From positions 19,922,001 to 19,986,000 of the forward strand of contig AP031357.1 of assembly GCA_037833965.1 (NCBI GenBank): DNA of 64,000 bases, in the 5' to 3' direction. Shown one piece after another: positions 9,574-19,270 of the stretch (position 1 is its first letter; each line of letters starts with the position of its first letter). A program made the position numbers and the translations under genes. The notes below the pieces were generated by a model that was not told the DNA's origin, searched no databases, and worked only from the letters and a program-made list of their open reading frames with translations. This stretch comes from Marchantia polymorpha subsp. ruderalis (lineage: Eukaryota; Streptophyta; Marchantiopsida; Marchantiales; Marchantiaceae).

Positions 9574-10673
9574 CTACACGCCTGCACGGAACCACGCTAC
9601 ACTACACTCCGCGGAACCAGTGCTACGTCTCCCGCGCGACGGATTGCCGCGCACTAACTCCCTACCCTGCCAGTCTTCCGCTCGACTGCGCAGTCCCAAC
9701 CGCTGCAACGCCGCGGACACCTCCACCTCGAGGGTGGACATCGTATCCCGCGCCTTCGACAGAAAAGCGTCTAGCTTCTTCGCTACCTTCCGCCGACTCC
9801 TGCTGTCGCCTGCCAACAACCCGGCTGCGCGAAGTTCAAACTCACGCAGTGTGAGTTTCTCCTGCGCCGCCACTTCCCAGTGGGCGTAGCCCTTGAGACA
9901 GTGGGCGACACGCCTCGCCGTCTCCTCCTTCGTGCGATCTGCCTCTCGCCTGCGATCCTCTTCAATTACCACTAACTGCGATTCGGCCTCCGCACGCTGT
10001 GCTCTCAATTCACCACACTCTGACTGTAGCCTGCGGATTAAATCCTCATCCGCCTACCGTGCGAGCTGACACTCCGCCAACAAACGCGTCTGTCGCACGA
10101 GCTCCTCTGACAGAATCTGATTCTGAGTTTTCTCAGACATCAAATCCTGTGTGGTCTGCACCACATCCCTGGTGAGCTCTTCCAATCTCTCCTTCCGCAT
10201 CCTGTCGAGGGCGTGCGATTTCCTCTCAATGTTGTACTGCCCCCATAAACAGGCATGCTTCTCCCTCAATTCCTTCAACTCCTGGTCCACCCTAGCTAGT
10301 AGCTTGCTAGTGTGGACTTTAGTGCGAGTCCGCCTGCGCACTAATTCGATGTAAGATCCCGGCTGGAGTGGATCGGCGTATTTATCGAATTTGCGATCCA
10401 AGTACTTCAGCAACGGAATCACCTGCTCAGAGAGCGCCGCCGCCGGCGCTCCAACAATTTCCTCCTCCTCCTCCTCGGTATCCCCGGCTCCCGACATTGC
10501 TTCGGTGGAGCCTCTGTCGTCATCATCCGAGTTGAGGATTTCAGTCGCCATTGATTGCGTCGGCGACTGACCCGAGTGGGGCGGCACGTCGTCGACGTGT
10601 GCTGCCTGCGAAGGCACCGTTGCAGCCTCGCTGCTCTTCGCCAAAATGTCCAAGGCGGTGGACGAATGTGGTC
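9574..10673 (-). CDS. LTR-internal protein, C-terminal coiled-coil part (LTR-2 copy)
   Basis: Same coiled-coil architecture as the + strand frame: TALDILAKSSEA, then an acidic stretch, VIPLLKYLDRK, long heptad-like helices, KGYAHWEVAAQEKLTLREFELRAA, and the tail GLRSRAEDWQGRELV ... STGSAECSVAWFRAGV. It is one half of a frame split by the young element inserted at 10679-16053; the N-terminal half lies at 16059-17710. Fossil, with a few breaks. Confidence 0.7.
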
Positions 10674-10678
10674 GTGCT
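10674..10678. repeat. target-site duplication, left copy (GTGCT)
   Basis: GTGCT directly precedes the TG of the left LTR and is repeated exactly at 16054-16058 directly after the CA of the right LTR. Five-base duplications are usual for Ty3/gypsy integrases. Confidence 0.92.
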
Positions 10679-11702
10679 TGTAATAACCCACCAAAGGCTA
10701 AAACTGCAGTATGGTGGTAAAAAGATCGAACCCACAGGGACAGAGGCAACACACAGAGTAAAAGTGTCACATTTAACAGACTTTTGGTAGAGTTTGAATT
10801 CTAGGCGACTGTCACTCCCAGAAATACTGTAGTGCTCGACTCGGAGGCTCGACTCGGAGGAGGAACTCAACTCGGAGGATGCTCGGAGGATGCACGGTAC
10901 AGCTTGGTCACTCAACACACACACACACACACACCTGAAACTGGCAAAAAGCACAACTCGGAGGTCGGTCAGGACCTCCGCTTCGGATTTCAGGAGGAAA
11001 GTGTCTCGCAAGTTCACTCAGAGGTTCTGCAGGAAGTGCCTCCCACTCCGGCTTTTACTGCCCTTCCGCCAGGAACTAGCGGGGGTACCCGGACTGGACT
11101 TCTCACTTCGGAACGAAGCCTCTACGTACGCCGTGGACGTCACCCTCGACTATCACACAAAACGCAGGGAGTGCAGACCCGACTGAGAACTTACTGAAAA
11201 CACGATCCAGTAACACACACACAACCTGAATTACAAACCAAGGTTTACACGAAGTAATGAAACTTCACATTGGCATTCAGGGGAAACTTCCCGTAGGAGT
11301 ACAATCAGGATATGTCACTCGAAGGAGTAAGGGGGAACTGTTCAAGTATCTAACTCGCAGCCGGCTCTGAGTATCAGAAATCACCCGCAGGTGCAGATCC
11401 GCACTACTCAAGTCTCTAACCGGTTACTAGCTCTGAACATTCAGCCGAAGGCCTTCAACTACAACATACGGTAACTTCGCTATGCTGCAGCTTCTCTACG
11501 TGGTGCCAGGACCAAATGCACAAACACGCCAAGAAAGTGAGTTCCTGATCTGCACTTCCGAAACTGGAAGAGTCAAAAGGCAAAACGCCTTGAACTACTT
11601 TATACCTTCTAAGGTCCTAACTAACACTACACTACCCGCTAGGGTGCGAGCCGCAACAGATCCTACACCTGAGAAGTCGGCGGCTACCTTCCCCTCTAAC
11701 TT

Positions 11703-11742
11703 ACAACCTAAATCTAACCCTAACCCTAAATCTAAATCCTAA
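11703..11742. repeat. telomere-like CCCTAA tract inside the LTR
   Basis: CTAACCCTAACCCTAAATCTAA resembles degenerate plant telomere repeat (CCCTAAA). It recurs at 14707-14746 and near 60815-60845, always at the same place within LTR copies, so it is an LTR component rather than an interstitial telomere. Confidence 0.7.
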
Positions 11743-11908
11743 GCCTACTGTACAGAGCCGCCAGCGTCTTTACATCCGAGATCTGAGGCTGAATATTTGC
11801 AGGCATGCGTGGCCGACTGAGATCAACGGCCCCACCAAATTTCAGATCCATCCGACCGTCCATCGCAGAGATATGGACTCCGCAAGATCTCTGAACCGCA
11901 TCCGGTTT

Positions 11909-11983
11909 TCCGACTCCGAGTTTGCCGACTTGAAGTTCGCCGACCTCGAGTTCGCCGACCTCAAGTTCGCCGACTCCGAGTTC
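11909..11983. repeat. short 15-bp minisatellite (5 units)
   Basis: Five 15-bp units of the type GCCGACCTCAAGTTC. The same block is at 14913-14987 in the other LTR. It is separated by about 270 bp from the larger block of the same repeat. Confidence 0.85.
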
Positions 11984-12250
11984 TCCGAAGGCGTTGACCG
12001 CCGAAGACGCACTTCCGCACCTTTGCCTATTTGTAACAGTCACTTCCGACACCCATAACTCACAGATCCTTGATCTGTTTCAAGAGTTCTTGGGCTCGTT
12101 GGAACGAGCGCGTCAAGCTCTTTCTAACGAGACCCTAACTGAGTCAAACCGTTACGAGTTGAAAGAGTTATGCCAGTTTTATCCTTCGCCGAAGGCACAC
12201 TGTCGAAGGCTTGTTATCTGTTATCGCCGAAGGCGCCCGCACGATGTTTC

Positions 12251-12595
12251 GCCGACTCCGAGTTCTCTGACCTCAAGTTTTCCGACTTGAAGTTCGCCGA
12301 CCTCGAGTTCGCCGACCTCAAGTTCTCCGACTTGAAGTTCGCCGACCTCGAGTTCTCCGACTTGAAGTTCTTTGACCTCGAGTTCGCCGACCTCAAGTTT
12401 GCCGACCTCGAGTTTGCCGATCTCAAGTTCTCCGACCTCGAGTTCGCCGACCTCAAGTTTTCCGACCTCGAGTTTGCTGACTTGAAGTTCTTTGACCTCG
12501 AGTTCGCCGATCTCAAGTTCTCCGACCTCGAGTTCGCCGACCTCAAGTTTTCCGACCTCGAGTTCTCCGACCTCGAGTTTGCCGACTTGAAGTTG
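12251..12595. repeat. 15-bp minisatellite (23 units), 3' LTR copy
   Basis: Twenty-three 15-bp units alternate between GACCTCGAGTTCGCC-type and GACCTCAAGTTCTCC-type. Because the unit is five codons long, all frames stay open: the + strand reads as ADLEF/SDLKF pentapeptides and the minus (LTR-sense) strand as VGELE/VGKLE. I regard both readings as by-products of the repeat. Confidence 0.92.
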
Positions 12596-13049
12596 ACCCG
12601 AAGACGTCCGTCGCCGAAGGCGAACATCTAGGGCCGAAGGTGGATATTCTGCTGACGACGAACTCCTTCCGCCTATCCGTAGGCGTTGTCCTTCGCATCT
12701 TCCGACAGTCACAACTCCCTGAGTCCTCATCCGTTCCAGGCTTTCTTGGGCTCGTTAGAACGAGCGCGTCGAGTTCTTTCCAACAAAACCCTAAGTAACT
12801 CAAGGCGTTAAGAATTGAGGAAGTTATGAGTGATCTACCGCCGAAGGTGCTCGAAGCGAGTCCTGCAGCGTGAACCGCCCGTTCCATTCCAAGTGTTCCA
12901 CTGTGGCCTAAGCCCAAAACCCCTTGACTGTCCTCGATCCTCTTTTTACTCTGGCTTTGCGTACCGATTACTATTTACAGCTGCTACCACGGTACTTACT
13001 AATCAAAAATGTTCTAATTCCGACGAAAAACAAAAAGTGGGTTACCACA

Positions 13050-13066
13050 TGCCCCCCTCCTCAATT
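13050..13066 (-). promoter_or_regulatory. polypurine tract of the young element
   Basis: On the minus strand, CACAATTGAGGAGGGGGGCA directly precedes the 3' LTR start TGTGGTAACCC. It matches the tract before LTR-1, as does a stretch just upstream (TGTTCGCGTGGGCGCTCA). Confidence 0.85.
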
Positions 13067-13312
13067 GTGAGCGCCCACGCGAACATTTGGCTTGAGGGTC
13101 TGCCATTGGTGATCCTGTCAACGGATTGCTCCTAGGTTGGCCTGACCCAGGAAGAGTTCCTGTCGGAGGGATTTCCAATAGAACCGTTAGCTCAATGCTT
13201 GCAGTAGGTGAACGAGAACACCCTTGGCTCCCAGCAATCGGCGATGGCGATCTTTCTGCAGAGTTCTCACTTTGAGTCTTCTTTGTAGTTCGCCGTTTTT
13301 CTTCTACGGCTT

Positions 13313-13332
13313 CCTTTTTTTTTTTTTTTTTT
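13313..13332. repeat. poly-T run inside the young element
   Basis: A T-rich run interrupts the 633-bp interior between the primer site and polypurine tract. A nearby segment (13420-13600) repeats part of the LTR R/U5 sequence, so the interior is a patchwork. Confidence 0.6.
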
Positions 13333-13642
13333 CCGAATCTCGACGGAGCTTACGTGTGGCTCTCGCACTCAGGTCCCCCACACCATCGCTCGTCGACATT
13401 CACCGAGCATTCATCTCAAAAGTTCACTCAGAGGCTCTGCAGGTAGTGACTCCCACTCCGGCTTTTACAGCCCTTCCGCCAGGAACTAGCGTAGGGAACC
13501 CGGACTGGACTTCCCACTTCGGAACGAAGCCTCTTCATACGCCGTGGACGTCACCCTCGACTCACACCAAACGTAGGGAGTACAGGCCCGACTGAGGACT
13601 TAACTGAGATTGCTGCTCAAGTACTCTGGTGTTGACGCACTG

Positions 13643-13660
13643 TCCCCGGCAGCGGCGCCA
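13643..13660 (-). promoter_or_regulatory. primer binding site, tRNA-Asp type
   Basis: On the minus strand, TGGCGCCGCTGCCGGGGA lies about 20 bases inside the 5' LTR end. It is complementary, with one difference, to the 3' end of plant tRNA-Asp (…CCCCGGCAACGGCGCCA), the primer typical of Athila-like elements (established knowledge). Confidence 0.85.
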
Positions 13661-13682
13661 AAAAGAAGTTGTCGGCTCCTTA

Positions 13683-16053
13683 TGTAATAACCCACCAAAG
13701 GCTAAAACTGCAGTATGGTGGTAAAAAGATCGAACCCACAGGGACAGAGGCAACACACAGAGTAAAAGTGTCACATTTAACAGACTTTTGGTAGAGTTTG
13801 AATTCTAGGCGACTGTCACTCCCAGAAATACTGTAGTGCTCGACTCGGAGGCTCGACTCGGAGGAGGAACTCAACTCGGAGGATGCTCGGAGGATGCACG
13901 GTACAGCTTGGTCACTCAACACACACACACACACACACCTGAAACTGGCAAAAAGCACAACTCGGAGGTCGGTCAGGACCTCCGCTTCGGATTTCAGGAG
14001 GAAAGTGTCTCGCAAGTTCACTCAGAGGTTCTGCAGGAAGTGCCTCCCACTCCGGCTTTTACTGCCCTTCCGCCAGGAACTAGCGGGGGTACCCGGACTG
14101 GACTTCTCACTTCGGAACGAAGCCTCTACGTACGCCGTGGACGTCACCCTCGACTATCACACAAAACGCAGGGAGTGCAGACCCGACTGAGAACTTACTG
14201 AAAACACGATCCAGTAACACACACACAACCTGAATTACAAACCAAGGTTTACACGAAGTAATGAAACTTCACATTGGCATTCAGGGGAAACTTCCCGTAG
14301 GAGTACAATCAGGATATGTCACTCGAAGGAGTAAGGGGGAACTGTTCAAGTATCTAACTCGCAGCCGGCTCTGAGTATCAGAAATCACCCGCAGGTGCAG
14401 ATCCGCACTACTCAAGTCTCTAACCGGTTACTAGCTCTGAACATTCAGCCGAAGGCCTTCAACTACAACATACGGTAACTTCGCTATGCTGCAGCTTCTC
14501 TACGTGGTGCCAGGACCAAATGCACAAACACGCCAAGAAAGTGAGTTCCTGATCTGCACTTCCGAAACTGGAAGAGTCAAAAGGCAAAACGCCTTGAACT
14601 ACTTTATACCTTCTAAGGTCCTAACTAACACTACACTACCCGCTAGGGTGCGAGCCGCAACAGATCCTACACCTGAGAAGTCGGCGGCTACCTTCCCCTC
14701 TAACTTACAACCTAAATCTAACCCTAACCCTAAATCTAAATCCTAAGCCTACTGTACAGAGCCGCCAGCGTCTTTACATCCGAGATCTGAGGCTGAATAT
14801 TTGCAGGCATGCGTGGCCGACTGAGATCAACGGCCCCACCAAATTTCAGATCCATCCGACCGTCCATCGCAGAGATATGGACTCCGCAAGATCTCTGAAC
14901 CGCATCCGGTTTTCCGACTCCGAGTTTGCCGACTTGAAGTTCGCCGACCTCGAGTTCGCCGACCTCAAGTTCGCCGACTCCGAGTTCTCCGAAGGCGTTG
15001 ACCGCCGAAGACGCACTTCCGCACCTTTGCCTATTTGTAACAGTCACTTCCGACACCCATAACTCACAGATCCTTGATCTGTTTCAAGAGTTCTTGGGCT
15101 CGTTGGAACGAGCGCGTCAAGCTCTTTCTAACGAGACCCTAACTGAGTCAAACCGTTACGAGTTGAAAGAGTTATGCCAGTTTTATCCTTCGCCGAAGGC
15201 ACACTGTCGAAGGCTTGTTATCTGTTATCGCCGAAGGCGCCCGCACGATGTTTCGCCGACTCCGAGTTCTCTGACCTCAAGTTTTCCGACTTGAAGTTCG
15301 CCGACCTCGAGTTCGCCGACCTCAAGTTCTCCGACTTGAAGTTCGCCGACCTCGAGTTCTCCGACTTGAAGTTCTTTGACCTCGAGTTCGCCGACCTCAA
15401 GTTTGCCGACCTCGAGTTTGCCGATCTCAAGTTCTCCGACCTCGAGTTCGCCGACCTCAAGTTTTCCGACCTCGAGTTTGCTGACTTGAAGTTCTTTGAC
15501 CTCGAGTTCGCCGATCTCAAGTTCTCCGACCTCGAGTTCGCCGACCTCAAGTTTTCCGACCTCGAGTTCTCCGACCTCGAGTTTGCCGACTTGAAGTTGA
15601 CCCGAAGACGTCCGTCGCCGAAGGCGAACATCTAGGGCCGAAGGTGGATATTCTGCTGACAACGAACTCCTTCCGCCTATCCGTAGGCGTTGTCCTTCGC
15701 ATCTTCCGACAGTCACAACTCCCTGAGTCCTCATCCGTTCCAGGCTTTCTTGGGCTCGTTAGAACGAGCGCGTCGAGTTCTTTCCAACAAAACCCTAAGT
15801 AACTCAAGGCGTTAAGAATTGAGGAAGTTATGAGTGATCTACCGCCGAAGGTGCTCGAAGCGAGTCCTGCAGCGTGAACCGCCCGTTCCATTCCAAGTGT
15901 TCCACTGTGGCCTAAGCCCAAAACCCCTTGACTGTCCTCGATCCTCTTTTTACTCTGGCTTTGCGTACCGATTACTATTTACAGCTGCTACCACGGTACT
16001 TACTAATCAAAAATGTTCTAATTCCGACGAAAAACAAAAAGTGGGTTACCACA
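13683..16053 (-). repeat. 5' LTR of the young element (short form)
   Basis: It is offset exactly 3004 bp from the 3' LTR and near-identical to it along its whole length, with the same minisatellites (14913-14987, 15255-15599), telomere-like tract and TATA box (14602-14608). Confidence 0.93.
15255..15599. repeat. 15-bp minisatellite (23 units), 5' LTR copy
   Basis: This matches the block at 12251-12595 unit for unit. Identical copy number in both LTRs of one element means the array has not changed length since insertion, in line with its young age. Confidence 0.92.
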
Positions 16054-16058
16054 GTGCT
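16054..16058. repeat. target-site duplication, right copy (GTGCT)
   Basis: Exact repeat of 10674-10678, on the outer side of the 5' LTR of the young element. Confidence 0.92.
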
Positions 16059-17710
16059 GCATCTCCGTCGCCCGCTTGTTGGTCTTCAATCGTATCCTCT
16101 CTGCCGCCGACGTCCGCCGCCGAAGGCGATAGAGCGGAGGGTGTCTGCGCGGGGTTTGATTGCGCATCGCGCACCGAAATTTTGTCCCGCGGACAGTCAA
16201 TCCGCTCCTCCGTCAGGGGCTGCTCCCTCGATCGGTCCTGCGCGGGGTTTGTGCCTGGCCTGTGCGCAGGCGCAAATGTCGGCGCCTTGTCCGCCGCAGG
16301 TGCAGCGCTGAAGGCGTCTATCGCCAAAGGCGACATAGCCGGGGGCCGCTCGCCCGATGTCCCTTGGCCCGTAGGCCCTACCGCCGAAGGCGCTTCTACC
16401 GGCGGATTACCCGCCGATGGTGCGGCCTCTGCACGCTCCCTGCTCGCATCTCCTCGGCCCGAAGGCCCTGGCGCCGAAGGCGCAAATCGCGGCGCGTTGT
16501 GCGCCGGAGGGTCTGGCCCCGAAGGCCTGTGTCCCGTAGGCGGATCTTCCGCCGGCTCCTTCCCCTTCCTACGTTGGAACGGGGGTGATTCCTGCCTGTG
16601 CACAGGCGGCACGTGTTGAGGTGACCTGTGCACAGGCGTGCGCCTGTGCACAGGCGGACTGCTTCTTCCCACGCGTAGGCGTAGGTCCACGTCCGCTTGT
16701 GGTCGCCGATCCGTCGAGGCTCGTCTGTGCGCAAGCGGAACACCTGTCCGCCACGCACGTGGTAACTCCGGAGGCCCTTGGCCCGTAGGCGGCCTCTCGT
16801 CCGTCGAAGGTGCAGCGGGGTCCGTTGCTCCTGCAGACGTCCGCGCTCCCTCGTTCTTCTCCGGCGACGCACTTCCTTTCTCTGTGGCAATCGTCGCCGT
16901 GTCCGCGCTGCTGGCTGGTAACACAAGCCTGCGCGCCTTCTGCTTCGGCCGGCTGTACGATTCGTACAACGGCCGCGGTCGAATGGGAGCAGTGGGTTCT
17001 TGATGCTGCTCCTCTTCGGACTCCTCTCTCCATCGCCGCTTCCTCGGCACTCTTGCTGCAGGAGTATTCCTCCCTTCGTCCCTTCGCCTTGACGGAGTAG
17101 AAGTCGGTGACTCCTCTGCATCAGTGTCGACCTCATTCTCCCGCACATACCTCCCGGGATGGTCGACGAACAACGGCGGAAAACGAGCAAGCTCCGCCGC
17201 GGTCAAACAATTTCGCTGTCGATAAAAATTGATGAGGAAAGGAGAGAGATGATTTAAAGTTCCCCCCTTCTCCTCAAAAGCGTGCTGTCCCATCACCCTG
17301 TGCAGGATGCTCGCCCAGTGAATTGGAGTTCCCTCGATGATGCACTCCACAAAAGAGACCTGCCACAATGTGATGTAGCAGGCGCAGTGTGGCTGCAGTA
17401 GTTGCAGCAGCGCCGTAGCCAAAGTTCGGCGGAATCGATCCTTGTAATCGCGGGTCTTGTACCCATTCTTGGTAGACTTCCCCCGCTTGAACAGCTCCAC
17501 AAATTGCGCCTCTTCCTGCTTGGACACCTTGACGCTCTCACTATCGAAGAGGAGGTGCCCTGGGATGCAGGCACATCTCCCCAATGCCTGCGCCCAATCT
17601 TGGACCGTCCATCGATCAACATTCGGTCGCAATCCGCGCGTAGGTGGTCCCTGTGGCTCTAGCCACTCGCGCACCATATCCACACAGATGTAGTTCCATC
17701 CCCATAGCAA
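16059..17710 (-). CDS. LTR-internal protein, N-terminal part (LTR-2 copy)
   Basis: The minus-strand reading MLWGWNYICVDMVREWLEP ... KNGYKTRDYKDRFRRTL ... EEKGGTLNHLSPFLINFYRQ aligns by eye with the first 230 residues of the + strand frame, followed by a long Pro/Arg/Ser-rich linker. The frame probably began further upstream (near 17950). The young element lies between it and its coiled-coil half at 9574-10673. The linker coding region has many CCTGTGCACAGG palindromes. Fossil with a few breaks. Confidence 0.7.
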
Positions 17711-19270
17711 GAAATTGAGCTTTCTTGCTATCAGGCGCTCCTCGAACGCGCAGCCCGTTCTGTGGTAGTCGGAGCGGCAGCATCCGCAATCGGCCCAGTC
17801 TCGTCATTGCGTTCTTGGAGTTCGCCTGCTTGCTAATTCTCCTTCCGCTCCGCTCGAGCTCCTTTCTTCCTCGGCAAACTCTAATCTCCCTCAATTCCAA
17901 ATCACGCGCACTCACTTCTCCCTCAATCACCAAGAAATCCTTTGCGCGGCGATGTCGAGAATGCTTAGCAGCTAGCAGATGGACGCGCGCAGCTCGCACT
18001 AGAGAATGGAATCGCGAATTCAAGAATGGGACGCTCTCCGCCTCCCGGTCGAAGGTCATGGTCGGCTCTTGCTCGTGAAGGACGACTCAATTGATGGCCG
18101 CGCCGTCTCTACGCTAAAACGGTCTCCGCTCTCACGCGCGGCTTCACGCTCCGCCGTCGCCGATTTAACTCACGCTCGAATTGGCGAATTTGAACTCCGT
18201 GAGCGTACTACGCCGCGGACACGGGTGCGCAGTGCCGAAGGCGGATTTTCCGCCTTGCGCGGGTCACTCGTACGTACCGCTCCTCAGCCAATCCTCCTCT
18301 GCCTCGGCGCGTGTGTCCGCATGTCGGACAAAAGTTCAACTCCCGCCTGCGCGTAGGCGGACTCCTCGGCGGATTCTCCGCCGGCGCGGAACTTCATCCT
18401 CCTGTGCACAGGCGCTCGCCTGTGCGCAGGCGAAGTCCGTCCGCGTCGATGCGCTGGCGCGGAAGGCGTTGACCGCGGTCAACCGACTCCGCCCAGGCTG
18501 TCCGTTCCTTGTCTCTCCGTCGGCGCTCTCGCCGCCGCAACTCCGTCCGACCAAGAGCGCATCCATCCGTCCCGTCCGTACAGTCCGTACGGTCCGTACG
18601 GATTTTACTATTCTGGCGGCTCCTTGCTCGTCCGCGGCGTTGCGCTGGCGCAGTAGGTGCCGTACAATTTCTACCTCCCAAGGCGCATTTCTAGGGCCCA
18701 AGGCGGATTTCCCGCCGACGCCGAAGCGCCTGTGTACAGGTGCACGCCTGTGCGTAGGCGAACTTCGCGCCTACATCAAAACCCTATTTCACTTGTGCGC
18801 AGGCGGACTTCCTTCGTCCGCGCATAGGACAAAACTTCTCCGCCTGTGCACAAGCGAAGAGCTGAGTATCTTACAACCTTCATAACTCCCGGAGTCCTCA
18901 TCCGTTGTTGGCGTTCTTGGGCTCGTTAAAATCAGCGCGTTGAGCTCTTTCCAACGAGACCCTAACTAAGTCAAGAAGTCTGGGGGTTGACCTGAATATG
19001 AAGGATTTCCCTATCGCCGCGGACGCAGCGCCGAAGGCGGATTTTGCGCCTTGCGCCGTAGGGATCATACCTTCAGAGGTCGCAGGGAGGGTGGTGCCCT
19101 TCCTCAACGCTGCACCCAACTCCTAGATTCTACGAGGTCCCTCGAGAATCTATGCGATCTTCCGAATTCACTCTGTTTTGATGCACCGAAGGCTATTTAC
19201 ATTGCTGCCGTGGTACAGTTTTCCAAAAATGTTTTAATTTCCTCAAAATTACCAAAAGTGGGGTACCACA
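16059..19270 (-). repeat. LTR-2, right (U3) part of an older minus-strand LTR
   Basis: On the minus strand it begins TGTGGTACCCCACTTTTGG at 19270, an LTR start related to those at 16053 and 48407, and runs through a GC-rich U3 with GCCTTCGGC motifs into the protein frame. With 8881-10678 it makes one long LTR. Sequence beyond 19270 is lower-GC host-type DNA. Since its other end is hidden by the + strand element, I cannot tell a solo LTR from part of a full element. Confidence 0.8.

Larger units (their letters stand above)
8881..10678 (-). repeat. LTR-2, left (R/U5 and frame C-terminal) part of an older minus-strand LTR
   Basis: Read on the minus strand, the coiled-coil part of the LTR frame (about 10673-9574) leads into the R/U5 type sequence up to 8881, where the + strand element interrupts it. 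The other part of the same LTR resumes at 16054 after the young insertion. It is more diverged from LTR-1 than from the 61073 copy. Broken; several breaks. Confidence 0.8.
10679..13049 (-). repeat. 3' LTR of the young element (short form)
   Basis: It runs TGTAATAACCC ... GGGTTACCACA on the + strand, with matching inverted ends. It shares its outer segments with the long LTRs but has 15-bp minisatellites in place of the protein frame, plus an AC microsatellite near 10915-10935 and a TATA box (minus, 11598-11604). Confidence 0.93.
10679..16053 (-). mobile_element. young non-autonomous LTR element (large LTRs, tiny interior)
   Basis: Two LTRs of 2371 bp (10679-13049 and 13683-16053) flank an interior of only 633 bp (13050-13682). 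On the minus strand the order is 5' LTR, tRNA-Asp-type primer site, short interior, polypurine tract, 3' LTR. The interior has no gag or pol. I noticed only one mismatch between the LTRs, so insertion is very recent. The element looks structurally complete as a non-autonomous element and sits in the frame of an older LTR of the same family, with GTGCT at both sides. It would have needed proteins from a relative such as the element at 1-8880 (inference). Confidence 0.93.

Noticed and set aside
11703-11742. Interstitial telomere or chromosome-end remnant
   Set aside because: The tract recurs at the same position in separate LTR copies, so it is part of the element.
12170-12631. Pentapeptide-repeat protein gene on the + strand
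   Set aside because: The frame is antisense to the LTR, consists almost only of the 15-bp minisatellite, and any 15-bp repeat without stops stays open in all frames.
16160-17100. + strand frames opposite the LTR-2 protein
   Set aside because: GC-rich shadows of the minus-strand frame and its palindromic repeats; no recognisable protein.
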